DNA of 64,000 nucleotides from Pseudomonas sp. RIT-PI-r (GTDB lineage: Bacteria > Pseudomonadota > Gammaproteobacteria > Pseudomonadales > Pseudomonadaceae). Below the pieces are notes generated by a model that saw only the letters and a list, made by a program, of their open reading frames with translations, had not been told where the DNA came from and did no database searches. Below, in pieces: positions 45,633 through 58,814 of the stretch; the first letter of the stretch is position 1, and each line of letters begins with the position of its first letter. The position numbers and the translations under genes are program-made. Where the stretch lies: the NCBI RefSeq assembly GCF_001297015.1, contig NZ_LIGE01000025.1, forward strand, positions 1,054,001 to 1,118,000. Reading direction: 5' to 3'.

Positions 45633-47482
45633 ACCTGATCTTTCTGACTTTCGTATTCCCTCTGATCGGTTTCCTGCTGCTGTCGTTCTCCCGTGGACGC
45701 TGGTCGGAAAACCTCTCGGCGCTGATCGGCGTGGGTTCCATTGGCTTGTCGGCGATTGTCGCCGCCTACGTCATCTGGCAATTCAACGTCGCGCCACCCG
45801 AAGGCGGTCACTACACCCTGGTGTTGTGGAAGTGGATGGCGGTCGAAGGCTTCAAGCCTGACTTCGCCCTCTACGTCGACGGTCTGTCGATCACCATGCT
45901 CGGTGTGGTCGTTGGCGTCGGTTTCCTGATCCACCTGTTCGCGTCCTGGTACATGCGTGGCGAAGCGGGCTACTCGCGCTTCTTCTCGTACACCAACCTG
46001 TTTATCGCCAGCATGCTGTTCCTGGTGCTCGGCGATAACCTGTTGTTCCTGTACTTCGGCTGGGAAGGCGTGGGCTTGTGCTCGTACCTGTTGATCGGTT
46101 TCTACTACAGCAACCGCAACAACGGTAACGCCGCACTCAAGGCTTTCATCGTGACCCGGATCGGCGACGTGTTCATGGCCATCGGCCTGTTCATACTGTT
46201 CCAGCAAGTGGGCACGCTGAACATCCAGGAACTGCTGGTGCTGGCACCGCAGAAATTCCAGGTCGGCGACTTCTGGATCACCCTGGCGACGCTGATGTTG
46301 CTGGGTGGCGCAGTCGGTAAATCGGCACAACTGCCGCTGCAAACCTGGCTCGCGGACGCGATGGCTGGCCCGACCCCGGTTTCGGCACTGATCCACGCCG
46401 CAACCATGGTGACCGCCGGTGTTTACCTGATCGCCCGTACCCACGGCCTGTTCACCCTGGCGCCGGAAATCCTCCACCTGGTCGGCATCGTTGGTGGCGT
46501 AACCCTGGTACTGGCCGGTTTCGCGGCACTGGTTCAAACCGACATCAAACGTATCCTCGCCTACTCGACCATGAGCCAGATCGGCTACATGTTCCTGGCG
46601 CTGGGCGTTGGTGCCTGGGATGGCGCGATTTTCCACCTGATGACCCACGCCTTCTTCAAGGCCCTGCTGTTCCTTGCTTCCGGTGCGGTGATCGTTGCCT
46701 GCCACCACGAGCAGAACATCTTCAAGATGGGCGGTCTGTGGAAAAAACTGCCACTGGCCTACGCCAGCTTCATCGTCGGCGGCGCGGCACTGGCTGCCCT
46801 GCCACTGGTCACCGCAGGCTTCTACTCCAAGGACGAAATCCTTTGGGAAGCGTTCGCCAGCGGCAACCACGGTCTGCTTTACGCAGGTCTGGTCGGCGCA
46901 TTCATGACCTCGCTGTACACCTTCCGCCTGATCTTCATCACGTTCCACGGTGAAGCCAAGACTGAAGCCCACGCCGGTCACGGCATCTCGCACTGGCTGC
47001 CACTGTCGGTGCTGATCGTACTGTCGACTTTCGTCGGCGCCATGATCGTGCCACCGCTGCATGGCGTGCTGCCAGAAAGCGTTGGCCATGCCGGTGGCGA
47101 AGCCAAGCACAGTCTGGAAATCGCTTCGGGCGCCATCGCTCTGGCCGGTATCCTGCTGGCAGCGCTGCTGTTCCTCGGCAAGCGTCGCTTCGTCACGGCC
47201 ATCGCCAACAGCGGCATCGGCCGTTTCCTTTCGGCCTGGTGGTTCGCTGCCTGGGGCTTCGACTGGATCTACGACAAACTGTTCGTCAAGCCGTACCTTG
47301 CGATCAGCCACGTACTGCGCAAAGACCCGCTCGACCAGACCATCGGTCTGATCCCGCGTATGGCCAAGGGTGGTCACACTGCCCTGAGCCGCACCGAGAC
47401 CGGTCAACTGCGTTGGTATGCGGCTTCCATGGCTGCTGGTGCCGTGCTGGTTATCGGCGCCATCGTGCTGGTAGCGGTCTGA
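45629..47482 (+). CDS. nuoL: NADH-quinone oxidoreductase subunit L
   Basis: 617-residue antiporter-like membrane subunit at the distal end of the membrane arm, with the long lateral helix at the C-terminus. The core motif [26 protein letters not shown] and the channel segment [39 protein letters not shown] contain the key Glu and Lys/His residues. It overlaps nuoK by 4 bp. Confidence 0.97.
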   Translation: MNLIFLTFVFPLIGFLLLSFSRGRWSENLSALIGVGSIGLSAIVAAYVIWQFNVAPPEGGHYTLVLWKWMAVEGFKPDFALYVDGLSITMLGVVVGVGFLIHLFASWYMRGEAGYSRFFSYTNLFIASMLFLVLGDNLLFLYFGWEGVGLCSYLLIGFYYSNRNNGNAALKAFIVTRIGDVFMAIGLFILFQQVGTLNIQELLVLAPQKFQVGDFWITLATLMLLGGAVGKSAQLPLQTWLADAMAGPTPVSALIHAATMVTAGVYLIARTHGLFTLAPEILHLVGIVGGVTLVLAGFAALVQTDIKRILAYSTMSQIGYMFLALGVGAWDGAIFHLMTHAFFKALLFLASGAVIVACHHEQNIFKMGGLWKKLPLAYASFIVGGAALAALPLVTAGFYSKDEILWEAFASGNHGLLYAGLVGAFMTSLYTFRLIFITFHGEAKTEAHAGHGISHWLPLSVLIVLSTFVGAMIVPPLHGVLPESVGHAGGEAKHSLEIASGAIALAGILLAALLFLGKRRFVTAIANSGIGRFLSAWWFAAWGFDWIYDKLFVKPYLAISHVLRKDPLDQTIGLIPRMAKGGHTALSRTETGQLRWYAASMAAGAVLVIGAIVLVAV

Positions 47483-47521
47483 TATGAACCTTGCGAATTT
47501 GCGAAAGGAAACGAGCCCGTC

Positions 47522-49054
47522 ATGATTCTGCCTTGGCTAATCCTGATCCCCTTCATCGGCGGCCTGCTGTGCTGGATGGGTGAGCGCTTCGGCGCTACCC
47601 TCCCGCGCTGGATTGCGCTGTTGACCATGACCCTGGAACTCGCCCTCGGCCTCTGGCTGTGGGCCCACGGTGACTATTCATTTGCCCCGGCGCCTGGCGC
47701 CGATCCGACCTGGGCGCTTGAGTTCAAGCATGTCTGGATCCAGCGCTTCGGCATCAACGTGCACCTGGCCCTCGACGGCCTGTCGCTGTTGATGATCCTG
47801 CTGACCGGTCTGCTGGGTATCCTCTCGGTACTCTGCTCGTGGAAAGAGATTCAACGTCACGTTGGCTTCTTCCACCTGAACCTGATGTGGATCCTGGGCG
47901 GCGTTGTCGGCGTGTTCCTCGCCCTCGACCTGTTCATGTTCTTCTTCTTCTGGGAAATGATGCTGGTGCCGATGTACTTCCTCATCGCGCTCTGGGGTCA
48001 CAGTTCTTCGGACGGCAAGAAAACCCGGATCTACGCGGCGACCAAGTTCTTCATCTTCACTCAGGCGTCCGGCCTGATCATGCTGGTGGCGATCCTCGGT
48101 CTGGTGCTGGTCAACTTCAACAACACTGGCGTGATTACCTTCAACTACGCCGACCTGTTGAAAACCAAGATGTCGATGACCACCGAGTACATCCTGATGC
48201 TCGGCTTCTTCATCGCCTTCGCGGTCAAGCTGCCGGTCGTACCGTTTCACTCGTGGTTGCCTGATGCTCACGCCCAGGCGCCGACTGCCGGTTCCGTCGA
48301 CCTCGCCGGTATCTTGCTGAAAACCGCTGCCTACGGTCTGCTGCGTTTCGCCCTGCCGCTGTTCCCGAACGCTTCGGCCGAGTTCGCGCCGATCGCCATG
48401 ACCCTCGGTCTGATCGGGATCTTCTACGGTGCGTTCCTCGCTTTCGCACAAACCGATATCAAGCGTCTGATCGCCTTCTCGTCCGTTTCCCACATGGGTT
48501 TCGTGTTGATCGGCATCTACTCCGGCAGCCAACTGGCCCTGCAAGGTGCAGTGATCCAGATGTTGGCGCACGGTGTGTCGGCGGCGGCACTGTTTATCCT
48601 CAGCGGTCAGTTGTACGAGCGTCTGCACACTCGGGACATGCGTGAGATGGGCGGTGTGTGGTCGCGTATCGCTTACCTGCCGGCGATCAGCCTGTTCTTT
48701 GCAGCCGCGTCTTTGGGTCTGCCGGGTACCGGTAACTTTGTCGGTGAGTTCCTGATCCTGATCGGCTCTTTCGCCAGCTGGCCGTGGATCACTGCGATTG
48801 CCACTTCCGGCCTGGTGTTCGGTTCGGTCTACTCGCTGATCATGATCCACCGTGCCTACTTCGGTCCGGCGAAATCGGATTCGATCCTGCACGGTATGGA
48901 CGCTCGCGAACTGATCATGGTGCTAGGCCTTGCGGTGTTGCTGATCTACATCGGCGTCTACCCGCAACCGTTCCTCGACACTTCTGCCGCCACGATGCAT
49001 GGCGTTCAGCAGTGGCTCGGCACCGCCTTCACTCAACTCGCTTCGGCCCGGTAA
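47522..49054 (+). CDS. nuoM: NADH-quinone oxidoreductase subunit M
   Basis: 510-residue antiporter-like subunit with about 14 membrane helices. Motifs [23 protein letters not shown] and [42 protein letters not shown] are typical of proton-pumping subunits. It is 39 bp after nuoL with an AAAGGAAACGAG ribosome site. Confidence 0.97.
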   Translation: MILPWLILIPFIGGLLCWMGERFGATLPRWIALLTMTLELALGLWLWAHGDYSFAPAPGADPTWALEFKHVWIQRFGINVHLALDGLSLLMILLTGLLGILSVLCSWKEIQRHVGFFHLNLMWILGGVVGVFLALDLFMFFFFWEMMLVPMYFLIALWGHSSSDGKKTRIYAATKFFIFTQASGLIMLVAILGLVLVNFNNTGVITFNYADLLKTKMSMTTEYILMLGFFIAFAVKLPVVPFHSWLPDAHAQAPTAGSVDLAGILLKTAAYGLLRFALPLFPNASAEFAPIAMTLGLIGIFYGAFLAFAQTDIKRLIAFSSVSHMGFVLIGIYSGSQLALQGAVIQMLAHGVSAAALFILSGQLYERLHTRDMREMGGVWSRIAYLPAISLFFAAASLGLPGTGNFVGEFLILIGSFASWPWITAIATSGLVFGSVYSLIMIHRAYFGPAKSDSILHGMDARELIMVLGLAVLLIYIGVYPQPFLDTSAATMHGVQQWLGTAFTQLASAR

Positions 49055-49061
49055 GAGCGCT

Positions 49062-50525
49062 ATGGAATTCACGATTCAACACTTTATTGCGCTTGCGCCA
49101 CTGTTGATCACCAGCCTCACCATTATCGTGGTGATGCTGGCAATCGCCTGGCGCCGCAACCACTCGCAGACCTTCCTGATCTCGGTCGCCGGTCTGAACC
49201 TGGCCTTGCTGTCGATCCTGCCAGCCCTGAAAGTCGCGCCTCTGGCCGTGACTCCACTGCTGCAGATCGACACGTTCGCTTGCCTGTACATGGCGCTGAT
49301 CCTGGTCGCCACCCTCGCCTGCGTCACCCTCGCCCACGCCTATTTGGGCGATGGCGGTTCGGGCTACCCGGGCAACCGTGAAGAACTGTACTTGCTGATC
49401 CTGATGGCCGCCGCTGGTGGTCTGGTTCTGGTCAGCGCGCAGCACCTGGCCGGTTTGTTCATCGGTCTGGAACTGCTCTCGGTACCGGTTTACGGTCTGG
49501 TGGCTTACGCCTTCTTCAACAAGCGTTCGCTGGAAGCCGGCATCAAGTACATGGTGCTGTCGGCGGCAGGTTCCGCGTTCCTGTTGTTCGGTATGGCGCT
49601 GCTGTACGCCGATTCGGGTTCGCTGAGCTTCGTCGGTATCGGTCAGGCTCTGGCTGCGACTGGCCTGCCTAGCTCGCTGGCGCAACTGGGCCTGGGCATG
49701 ATGCTGATCGGTCTGGCGTTCAAGCTGTCGCTGGTACCGTTCCACCTGTGGACGCCGGACGTTTACGAAGGTGCTCCGGCACCGGTGGCTGCGTTCCTCG
49801 CAACCGCGTCGAAGGTTGCAGTGTTTGCGGTGATGGTGCGTCTGTTCCAGATCTCCCCTGCCGCCAGCAGTGGCGTATTGAGCGACGTGCTGACCGTCAT
49901 CGCGATCGCCTCGATCCTGTTCGGTAACCTGCTGGCCCTGACCCAGAGCAACCTCAAGCGTCTGCTCGGTTACTCGTCCATCGCGCACTTCGGCTACCTG
50001 CTGATCGCACTGGTGGCGAGCAAAGGTCTGGCGGTGGAAGCCATTGGCGTGTACCTGGTGACTTATGTGATCACCAGCCTCGGCGCGTTCGGCGTGATCA
50101 CTCTGATGTCCTCGCCGTACAACGGCCGTGACGCGGATGCCCTGTACGAATACCGCGGCCTGTTCTGGCGCCGCCCGTACCTGACCGCCGTGCTGACCGT
50201 GATGATGCTGTCCCTGGCCGGTATCCCGCTGACTGCTGGCTTCATCGGCAAGTTCTACATCATCGCTACCGGTGTTGAATCGCACCAATGGTGGCTGGTC
50301 GGCGCGCTGGTGCTGGGCAGCGCCATCGGCGTCTTCTACTACCTGCGCGTGATGGTCACCCTGTACCTGATCGAGCCAAACCTGCGTCGCCACGACGCCC
50401 AGCTGCACTGGGAACAGAAGGCAGGCGGCGTGATGCTGCTGGCCATCGCCCTGGTCGCGTTCTTCCTGGGTGTGTACCCGCAGCCATTGCTGACTCTGGT
50501 TCAGCAGGCGGGTCTGGCGGGCTGA
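49062..50525 (+). CDS. nuoN: NADH-quinone oxidoreductase subunit N
   Basis: 487-residue antiporter-like subunit and last gene of the operon. Motifs: [56 protein letters not shown] and [20 protein letters not shown] 49062 ([16 protein letters not shown]) gives the standard start; the upstream frame overlaps nuoM. A strong UUCG-loop terminator follows. Confidence 0.97.
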   Translation: MEFTIQHFIALAPLLITSLTIIVVMLAIAWRRNHSQTFLISVAGLNLALLSILPALKVAPLAVTPLLQIDTFACLYMALILVATLACVTLAHAYLGDGGSGYPGNREELYLLILMAAAGGLVLVSAQHLAGLFIGLELLSVPVYGLVAYAFFNKRSLEAGIKYMVLSAAGSAFLLFGMALLYADSGSLSFVGIGQALAATGLPSSLAQLGLGMMLIGLAFKLSLVPFHLWTPDVYEGAPAPVAAFLATASKVAVFAVMVRLFQISPAASSGVLSDVLTVIAIASILFGNLLALTQSNLKRLLGYSSIAHFGYLLIALVASKGLAVEAIGVYLVTYVITSLGAFGVITLMSSPYNGRDADALYEYRGLFWRRPYLTAVLTVMMLSLAGIPLTAGFIGKFYIIATGVESHQWWLVGALVLGSAIGVFYYLRVMVTLYLIEPNLRRHDAQLHWEQKAGGVMLLAIALVAFFLGVYPQPLLTLVQQAGLAG

Positions 50526-50547
50526 CAGCTCGAGCGCTACAAACAAA

Positions 50548-50575
50548 AACGGCACCTTCGGGTGCCGTTTTTTTT
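50548..50575 (+). terminator. nuo operon terminator
   Basis: AACGGCACC / GGTGCCGTT stem closed by a TTCG tetraloop and followed by a T-run. Confidence 0.95.
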
Positions 50576-50583
50576 GCAATTTC

Positions 50584-50664
50584 AAGATCAAAAGATCGCA
50601 GCCTTCGGCAGCTCCTACAGGGATTCGTGTAGGAGCTACCGAAGGCTGCGATCCTATGATCTTC
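50584..50664. repeat. Long palindrome, TGTAGGAGCTGCCGAAGG family
   Basis: GATCGCAGCCTTCGGCAGCT at the left mirrored at the right with two mismatches. Same family as at 7488. The remaining bases up to the PaoA gene (about 170) hold only its promoter. Confidence 0.85.
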
Positions 50665-50834
50665 CCCCTCCAACACCCGATTAATGAACCAAACTCATAA
50701 CTCTATAGCGAAAATCCGCAAAAACCTTTTCCTCTCTTCAACAGTCATTCCTTAACGAGACCGGTGAACACGCCGGCATGCCCGTTTGGGCCACTAGCCC
50801 CCTGCTGCCCTGATTGAGTAAAAGGAATCGAACC

Positions 50835-51458
50835 ATGACGATTTCCCGACGCAGATTTCTGATCCTTGGCGCCGTCACCGCAACGGCATTCGCCATGCCG
50901 CCGTTTATCAGCCTCAAGGCCTATGCGGCCAACCTGGAGCAACCGGCCATGAGCAAAGTGACGATCAACGTCAATGGCAAACCGCGTGAACTGGACGTCG
51001 ATACCCGCACCACCCTGCTCGATGCCCTGCGCGAACATCTGCAACTGACCGGCACTAAAAAAGGCTGCGATCACGGCCAGTGCGGCGCCTGCACAGTGAT
51101 CGCCGATGGCCGCCGGATCAATTCCTGCCTGACCCTGGCAGTCATGCACGAAGGCAGTGACGTCACCACCATCGAGGGCCTCGGGATGCCTGACAAATTG
51201 CACCCGATGCAGGCCGCGTTCATCAAGCATGACGGCTATCAGTGCGGTTATTGCACGCCGGGGCAGATCTGCTCGGCAGTCGCCGTCATCAAGGAGATCC
51301 GCGACGGCATCCCCAGCCACGCCAGCGCCAGCTTGACCGAGCCGCCGCAACTGATCGCCAGTGAGTTTCAGGAGCGCATGAGCGGCAATATCTGCCGTTG
51401 TGGCGCCTACTCGAACATCATCGAAGCCATCACTGAAGTCGCGGAGGTGCCAGCATGA
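50835..51458 (+). CDS. paoA: Aldehyde oxidoreductase iron-sulfur subunit PaoA-like, Tat-exported
   Basis: 207 residues. A twin-arginine signal ([20 protein letters not shown]) precedes a plant-ferredoxin-type and helical [2Fe-2S] two-domain protein: [12 protein letters not shown] for the first cluster, QCGYCTPGQ and ICRCGAY for the second. It is the electron-transfer subunit of the periplasmic PaoABC molybdenum enzyme, which oxidises aromatic and other aldehydes. ATG 50835 has GGAATCGAACC upstream. First of three overlapping genes. Confidence 0.92.
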   Translation: MTISRRRFLILGAVTATAFAMPPFISLKAYAANLEQPAMSKVTINVNGKPRELDVDTRTTLLDALREHLQLTGTKKGCDHGQCGACTVIADGRRINSCLTLAVMHEGSDVTTIEGLGMPDKLHPMQAAFIKHDGYQCGYCTPGQICSAVAVIKEIRDGIPSHASASLTEPPQLIASEFQERMSGNICRCGAYSNIIEAITEVAEVPA

Positions 51459-52408
51459 GGCCGTTCAGTTACAGCCGCGCCGATTCTCCCGCCGCCGCTG
51501 CGCAAGCGGCGCAGGCCGAAGGCGCGCGTTTTATCGCCGGCGGCACCAATCTGCTCGACTTGATGAAACTCGACATCGAAACCCCGCTGCACCTGATCGA
51601 TGTCAATCACTTGGGCCTTGATCAAATCGAAGCCACGCCCGATGGCGGTTTGCGCATCGGCGCGCTGGTGCGCAACACCGATCTGGCGGCGGATCAGCGC
51701 ATCAGAAAAGACTATGCCCTGCTCTCCCGCGCCTTGCTAGCCGGGGCTTCCGGCCAGTTGCGCAACATGGCGACGACCGCTGGCAACCTTTTGCAACGCA
51801 CGCGTTGCCCGTACTTCTACGACACCAATCAGGCCTGCAACAAACGCCAACCCGGCAGCGGCTGCGCGGCAATTGGCGGGGTCAGTCGACAACTGGGGGT
51901 CATCGGCGTCAGCGAGGCGTGCATCGCCACGCACCCGAGCGACATGGCCATCGCCATGCGCGCACTCGATGCGCAGATCGAAACGGTCAAACCTGACGGC
52001 AGCACACGCAGCATCGCCATGGCCGATTTCCATCAGTTGCCGGGCACCACGCCGAACATCGAAACCAGCCTCACGCCCGGCGAATTCATCACCGCCGTGA
52101 CCCTGCCGGTGCCCGTCGGCGGTACGCATATTTATCACAAGGTGCGTGATCGTTCGTCGTACGCCTTTGCGCTGGTATCGGTCGGCCTGATTCTGCAAAA
52201 GGACGGCAGCGGACGTGTCGCCGTGGGTGGCATCGCGCCGAAACCATGGCGTGTCGAAGCCGCCGAAGCCTTGCTGCCCAAAGGCGCCAAAGCCGTCAGC
52301 GAACGCCTGCTCGACGGTGCCACGCCGACCCATGACAACCAATTCAAACTGACCCTGGTCGAGCGCACGCTCGGTTCGGTGTTGGCGCAAGCGAGGGACG
52401 AAGCATGA
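51455..52408 (+). CDS. paoB: Aldehyde oxidoreductase FAD-binding subunit PaoB-like
   Basis: 317 residues of the CO dehydrogenase-type flavoprotein family. The FAD-binding segment [19 protein letters not shown] and the [23 protein letters not shown] segment are diagnostic; the latter resembles the PaoB loop that binds an extra [4Fe-4S] cluster, with several cysteines ([18 protein letters not shown]). It overlaps paoA and paoC by 4 bp each. Exported with PaoA by hitchhiking, as it has no own signal. Confidence 0.93.
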   Translation: MRPFSYSRADSPAAAAQAAQAEGARFIAGGTNLLDLMKLDIETPLHLIDVNHLGLDQIEATPDGGLRIGALVRNTDLAADQRIRKDYALLSRALLAGASGQLRNMATTAGNLLQRTRCPYFYDTNQACNKRQPGSGCAAIGGVSRQLGVIGVSEACIATHPSDMAIAMRALDAQIETVKPDGSTRSIAMADFHQLPGTTPNIETSLTPGEFITAVTLPVPVGGTHIYHKVRDRSSYAFALVSVGLILQKDGSGRVAVGGIAPKPWRVEAAEALLPKGAKAVSERLLDGATPTHDNQFKLTLVERTLGSVLAQARDEA

Positions 52409-54603
52409 AATTCGACACGCCGGCCACCACCAACCCGATCGACCGGTTGAAGGTCATCGGCCAACCTACTGACCGCGTCGAAGGTCCGCTGAAAACCAGC
52501 GGTCAGGCGCCTTATGCCTATGAGCAACACGAGGCAGTGGCCAATCAGGCTTACGGTTTCATGGTCGGCTCGGCCATCGCCAAGGGGCGGATCAACAACA
52601 TCGATCTTGAGGACGCCAAAGCCGCACCCGGCGTACTCGCCATCGTCACTGCCGCCAACGCTGGCAAACTCGGCAAGGGCAAATACAACGCCGCGCCGTT
52701 GCTGGCCGGGCCAGAGATTCAGCACTATCACCAGGCCGTTGCGCTGGTGGTCGCGGAAACTTTCGAGCAGGCCCGGGCTGCCGCGCAAATGGGCAAGGTC
52801 GATTACGTCGCCGCCGAAGGCAAGTTCGATCTGGCCAGCGTGCGTGACCAAGGCGTTGAGCCGAAAGACGAATTGCCCGATGTCAAACACGGCGATTTCG
52901 CCAAAGCCTTCGCCGCTGCGCCAGTACAGTTCGACCAGACCTACACCACGCCGGATCAGTCCCACGCGATGATGGAACCCCACGCCACGCTGGCCGCCTG
53001 GAAAGGCGATCAACTGACCCTGTGGACGTCGAATCAGATGATCGCCTGGAGCGTCGGCGACATCGCCACCACCCTCGGTTTGCCCAAGGAAAAGGTCCGC
53101 TTGATTTCGCCGTACATTGGCGGCGGTTTTGGCGGCAAGTTGTTCGTGCGCGCCGACGCCATTCTCGCCGCCCTCGGCGCGCGGATGGCGGGTAGACCCG
53201 TGAAGGTCGCCCTCGCCCGCCCGCAAATGGCCAACAACACCACCCACCGTCCAGCGACCATTCAGCACATTCGCATGGGCGCGACGGCGGACGGCAAACT
53301 CACCGCCATTGCCCACGAAGGCTGGTCGGGCAACCTCGCGGAAGGCAAAGTCGAAGTCGCCGCGCAACCGAGCCAATTGTTGTACGCCGCGGAAAATCGC
53401 CTGGTAAGCATGCGCCTTTCCCCGCTGGATCTACCGGAAGGCAACGCCATGCGTGCGCCTGGCGAAACCCCGGGGTTGATGGTGCTGGAAATCGCCATGG
53501 ATGAAATGGCCGAGCAGCTCAAACTTGATCCGATCCAGTTCCGCATTCTCAACGACACCCAAGTCGACCCGGTGAAAACCGAGCGGCCGTTTTCCCAACG
53601 ACGCTTGATCGAATGCCTGCAAACCGGTGCCGAGAAGTTCGGTTGGGATAAGCGCAATACCAAACCCGGCAGCCGTCGCGAAGGCCGCTGGCTGATCGGC
53701 ATGGGCGTTGCTGCGGCAATTCGCAACAACCTGCTGGTCAAATCCGGTGCGCGGGTGCGCCTGGAGCGTGACGGCAAGGTCACGGTGGAAACCGACATGA
53801 CCGACATTGGCACCGGCAGCTACACGATCATTGCGCAGACTGCCGCCGAAATGATGGGCGTGGGCCTGAAGGATGTGACGGTGCACCTGGGCGATTCGAA
53901 TTTTCCGGTCTCGGCCGGGTCGGGCGGACAATTCGGCGCCAACTGCTCGACCGCCGGCGTCTACGCCGCATGCATGAAACTGCGTGAGGCGGTGGCTGGC
54001 AAGTTGGGTTTGGCGGCGGATCAAGCCGAGTTTGTTGACGGTCAGGTGCGTGTTGGCGACAAGCAGGTACCGCTGCGTAATGCCACGCAAAACGGCGCGA
54101 TCACGGCCGAAGACAGCATCGAGTTCGCCGACCTTGCCGAGCAGTACCAGCAATCGACTTTCGGCGCGCATTTCGTTGAGGTCGCGGTGGATGCGGCAAC
54201 CGGCGAAGTGCGGGTGCGGCGGATGTTGGCGGTGTGCGCGGCCGGGCGGATTCTCAACCCGAAAGCGGCGCGCAGTCAGGTGATCGGCGCGATGACCATG
54301 GGCGTCGGCGCAGCGCTGATGGAAGAGTTGGCGGTGGACAAGAAGCTCGGCTTTTTCGTCAACCATGACTTGGCCGGCTACGAGGTGCCGGTGCATGCCG
54401 ACATTCCCCATCAGGAGGTGATTTTCCTCGATGAAACCGATCCGATTTCTTCGCCGATGAAGGCCAAGGGCGTCGGTGAATTGGGGATCTGCGGGGTGAG
54501 CGCGGCGGTGGCGAATGCGATCTATAACGCGACCGGGGCACGGGTGCGGGATTACCCGATTACGCTGGACAAGATTCTTTCTTCATTGCCGGAGATGATT
54601 TAA
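52405..54603 (+). CDS. paoC: Aldehyde oxidoreductase molybdopterin subunit PaoC-like
   Basis: 732 residues, the same length as I recall for E. coli PaoC. Xanthine-dehydrogenase-family large subunit binding molybdenum-MCD. Substrate and cofactor motifs: [27 protein letters not shown]-like, [12 protein letters not shown] and the C-terminal [23 protein letters not shown], which carries the catalytic glutamate. No PaoD/XdhC-type chaperone gene follows; the tandem repeat array starts 15 bp after the stop. Confidence 0.94.
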   Translation: MKFDTPATTNPIDRLKVIGQPTDRVEGPLKTSGQAPYAYEQHEAVANQAYGFMVGSAIAKGRINNIDLEDAKAAPGVLAIVTAANAGKLGKGKYNAAPLLAGPEIQHYHQAVALVVAETFEQARAAAQMGKVDYVAAEGKFDLASVRDQGVEPKDELPDVKHGDFAKAFAAAPVQFDQTYTTPDQSHAMMEPHATLAAWKGDQLTLWTSNQMIAWSVGDIATTLGLPKEKVRLISPYIGGGFGGKLFVRADAILAALGARMAGRPVKVALARPQMANNTTHRPATIQHIRMGATADGKLTAIAHEGWSGNLAEGKVEVAAQPSQLLYAAENRLVSMRLSPLDLPEGNAMRAPGETPGLMVLEIAMDEMAEQLKLDPIQFRILNDTQVDPVKTERPFSQRRLIECLQTGAEKFGWDKRNTKPGSRREGRWLIGMGVAAAIRNNLLVKSGARVRLERDGKVTVETDMTDIGTGSYTIIAQTAAEMMGVGLKDVTVHLGDSNFPVSAGSGGQFGANCSTAGVYAACMKLREAVAGKLGLAADQAEFVDGQVRVGDKQVPLRNATQNGAITAEDSIEFADLAEQYQQSTFGAHFVEVAVDAATGEVRVRRMLAVCAAGRILNPKAARSQVIGAMTMGVGAALMEELAVDKKLGFFVNHDLAGYEVPVHADIPHQEVIFLDETDPISSPMKAKGVGELGICGVSAAVANAIYNATGARVRDYPITLDKILSSLPEMI

Positions 54604-54617
54604 ACGCCTGAGCACAG

Positions 54618-55454
54618 CCCCTCACCCTAACCCTCTCCCAAGGGAGAGGAAACCGATTCGGGGATATTCAAGAGCTGCACCGACCTGCACGTCTTGCTGT
54701 GAATCCATAATCGACACGGCAATTTCATGTCGGCGGAGGATGCAAGACACCTCGGTCGGCCCCCTCTCCCTCCGGGAGAGGGAACCGATTCGGGGATATT
54801 CAAGAGCTGCACCGACCTGCACGTCTTGCTGTGAAGCCATAATCGACACGGCAATTTCATGTCGGCGGGTGATGCAAGACACCTCGGTCGGCCCCCTCTC
54901 CCTCCGGGAGAGGCAACCGGTTCGGGGATATTCAAGAGCTGCACCGACCTGCACGTCTTGCTGTGAAGCCATAATCGACACGGCAATTTCATGTCGGCGG
55001 ATGATGCAAGACACCTCGGTCGGCCCCCTCTCCCTCCGGGAGAGGGAACCGATTCGGGGATATTCAAGAGCTGCACCGACCTGCACGTCTTGCTGTGAAG
55101 CCATAATCGACACGGCAATTTCATGTCGGCGGATGATGCAAGACACCTCGGTCGGCCCCCTCTCCCTCCGGGAGAGGAAACCGATTCGGGGATATTCAAG
55201 AGCTGCACCGACCTGCACGTCTTGCTGTGAATCCATAATCGACACGGCAATTTCATGTCGGCGGATGATGCAAGACACCTCGGTCGGCCCCCTCTCCCTC
55301 CGGGAGAGGAAACCGATTCGGGGATATTCAAGAGCTGCACCGACCTGCACGTCTTGCTGTGAAGCCATAATCGACACGGCAATTTCATGTCGGCGGGTGA
55401 TGCAAGACACCTCGGTCGGCCCCCTCTCCCTCCGGGAGAGGGCTGGGGTGAGGG
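54618..55454. repeat. Tandem array of six 132-bp units with inverted-repeat ends
   Basis: The unit landmark CCGATTCGGG (variant CCGGTTCGGG in unit 3) recurs at 54653, 54785, 54917, 55049, 55181 and 55313, exactly 132 bp apart. Each junction carries a CCTCTCCC-TCC-GGGAGAGG hairpin. The whole array starts CCCCTCACCCTAACCCTCTC and ends GAGGGCTGGGGTGAGGG, which are inverted repeats. Units differ by a few bases (GAATCC or GAAGCC; GGGTGA, GGATGA or GGAGGA). As 132 is 3 x 44, three frames stay open by chance: 54740-55996 on the plus strand, 54622-55410 and 54627-55490 on the minus. None should be taken as a gene. Confidence 0.9.
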
Positions 55455-55461
55455 AAAGGTT

Positions 55462-56930
<1,469 letters not shown>

Positions 56931-56939
56931 TCGCGCCGA

Positions 56940-57140
56940 TCACTTTTTAAAACAACCGGCGGTCCGCCAGTGAGCTTTCGCCAGCGCGGCAGCTTGTGGC
57001 TCAGAAGCTGCAATCACCGTTGCCTCTTGTCCACGCTCTTGCCCCAGACAGATGTACTCCGTTTCTGCCCGCGCATTGAGGGTAATTGCCAACAGGCAGG
57101 CAGCGACACCACCGGTCAACGTTTGGCTGGCCATGTTCAT
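56940..57140 (-). CDS. Small secreted protein, unknown function
   Basis: 66 residues. MNMASQTLTGGVAACLLAITLNARA is a Sec signal, leaving a 41-residue mature part with two cysteines (YICLGQ and AGCFKK), a likely disulfide. I start at ATG 57140; the frame extends to 57176. Pattern AETEYICLGQERGQEATVIAASEPQAAALAKAHWRTAGCF suggests a small periplasmic or secreted domain; not recognised. Convergent with the LysR gene, 9 bp away. Confidence 0.6.
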   Translation of the reverse strand: MNMASQTLTGGVAACLLAITLNARAETEYICLGQERGQEATVIAASEPQAAALAKAHWRTAGCFKK

Positions 57141-57280
57141 TGCAGAGTCTTCCCTGGCGAAACCGAAGACCTCCATGATTGATCGCAGCGAGGATGGCGG
57201 CCAACTGTCAGATCTGACAGTTGCTTAGAGGCTTTGGATATAGCACAGCGTTGAGTCAGGCATACCCTCTTCAAAAAAAA

Positions 57281-57364
57281 TAGGAGCCTGCCCGCGAAAG
57301 CGCTATGTCAGGCGCCCGATATGTTGGCTGACACGGCCTCTTCGCGAGCAAGCGCGCTCCGACA
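57281..57364. repeat. Diverged REP-type inverted repeat
   Basis: TAGGAGCCTGCCCGCGAAAG facing TTCGCGAGCAAGCGCGCTCC, about 45 nt apart. Related to the other REPINs but with CGCGAA cores. Confidence 0.7.
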
Positions 57365-57375
57365 AACAATCATCG

Positions 57376-58719
57376 TCAGTTCTGGGCAGCTCGTTTAAGG
57401 CTGGGGATCAGAGGCGCAGTTTGACCGGCGGGCTTTTCAGTTTGCGAGACATGCACAGCCCGCTCCTCGACTTCACCATTCAGCGCTTTGTGCATCTTCT
57501 CGGTATCCAGCGCACCCACCCATTTGGCGATGGCCATGGTGCCGACGCCGTTGCCGATGGTGTTGGTGATCGCCCGCGCTTCCGACATGAACCGGTCAAC
57601 CCCCAGCAGCAACACCATACCCGCCACTGGAATGGTGCCGAGTGAGGCCAGTGTCGCCGCGAGAATGATGAACCCGGAACCGGTCACTCCCGCCGAGCCT
57701 TTGGAGGTGAACATCAGCACCGCCAGCACGATCAATTGATCGGCCAGGGTCAGCGGCGTGTTGGTTGCCTGAGCAATGAAAATCGCAGCGATGGTGTAGT
57801 AGATCGCCTGGCCATCCGGGTTGAAGGTCAGTCCCGACGGGATGATCATTCCGGCCACCGGTTTCGAGACGCCGGCCTTTTCCATCTTCGAGATCATCTG
57901 CGGCAACACCGATTCCGAAGAGCTGGTGCCAAGCACCGTGAACAGCTCTTCCTTGATGAATTTGAGGAACTTCCACAGGCTGAAACCGCTGTAGCGACAG
58001 ATCGGGCCAAGCACGAAGACCACGAACACTGCGCACGTCAGGTAGACACAGGCCATCAGTTTGCCGAGAGAAAACAGCGAACCGAAGCCGTATTTGCCGA
58101 TGGTGAACGCAATGGCACCGAACGCGCCAATAGGCGCCAGGCGCATGACCATGTTGACGATACGGAACATGCCCTGCATCAGACTCTCCAGCGCATCGAC
58201 AAACACTTTGCCACGCGGCCCGACATGCGCCAACGCGATGCCCAGCAGGATCGAGAACAGCAGAATTTGCAGGACATTGCCCTTGGCGAACGCATCGACA
58301 ATCGTGTCGGGAATGATGCCCATCACAAAGTCCATGAACGACGCGTGTCTGGCCGCCGTGGTGTAGGTCGCCAGACTGCTGGTGTCGAGGCTGGCGACAT
58401 CGACGTTCATGCCGGCACCGGGCTTGAACACATCGACCACAATCAGGCCGATCACCAGGGCCAGGGTCGAAACCACTTCGAAGTAGATCAGGGCACGAAA
58501 ACCGACTCGCCCCAGTTCCTTCATGTTTTCCATGCGTGCGATGCCGGTGACCACCGTGAGGAAAATCACCGGCGCCAGGAGCATTTTGATCAGTTTGATA
58601 AAGGCATCGCCCAAGGGTTTGAGCGCGGTGCCGGTCTCAGGCACCAGCACGCCGATGAGTGCGCCGAGGATCACGGCGACGAGGACTTGCACGTACAGTT
58701 TGCCGAATATTCTTTTCAT
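57376..58719 (-). CDS. dctA: C4-dicarboxylate transporter DctA
   Basis: 447-residue sodium- or proton-coupled symporter of the DAACS family for succinate, fumarate, malate and related acids. Signatures: [21 protein letters not shown] (re-entrant loop 1), [20 protein letters not shown] and [19 protein letters not shown]. It lies 95 bp downstream of the tartrate dehydrogenase gene on the same strand, so tartrate or malate uptake is the likely task. The gap holds a small CCGAGGGG...CCCCTTGG hairpin that may attenuate transcription. Confidence 0.93.
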   Translation of the reverse strand: MKRIFGKLYVQVLVAVILGALIGVLVPETGTALKPLGDAFIKLIKMLLAPVIFLTVVTGIARMENMKELGRVGFRALIYFEVVSTLALVIGLIVVDVFKPGAGMNVDVASLDTSSLATYTTAARHASFMDFVMGIIPDTIVDAFAKGNVLQILLFSILLGIALAHVGPRGKVFVDALESLMQGMFRIVNMVMRLAPIGAFGAIAFTIGKYGFGSLFSLGKLMACVYLTCAVFVVFVLGPICRYSGFSLWKFLKFIKEELFTVLGTSSSESVLPQMISKMEKAGVSKPVAGMIIPSGLTFNPDGQAIYYTIAAIFIAQATNTPLTLADQLIVLAVLMFTSKGSAGVTGSGFIILAATLASLGTIPVAGMVLLLGVDRFMSEARAITNTIGNGVGTMAIAKWVGALDTEKMHKALNGEVEERAVHVSQTEKPAGQTAPLIPSLKRAAQN

Positions 58720-58814
58720 GACAGGGCCCTGATTTTTTATTGTTGTCAGGAAATGCCAAGGGGTCGCAAAACCCCTCGGCGTTGTGCCGCAGTACTGTTT
58801 TGAATCGGGGGAAA

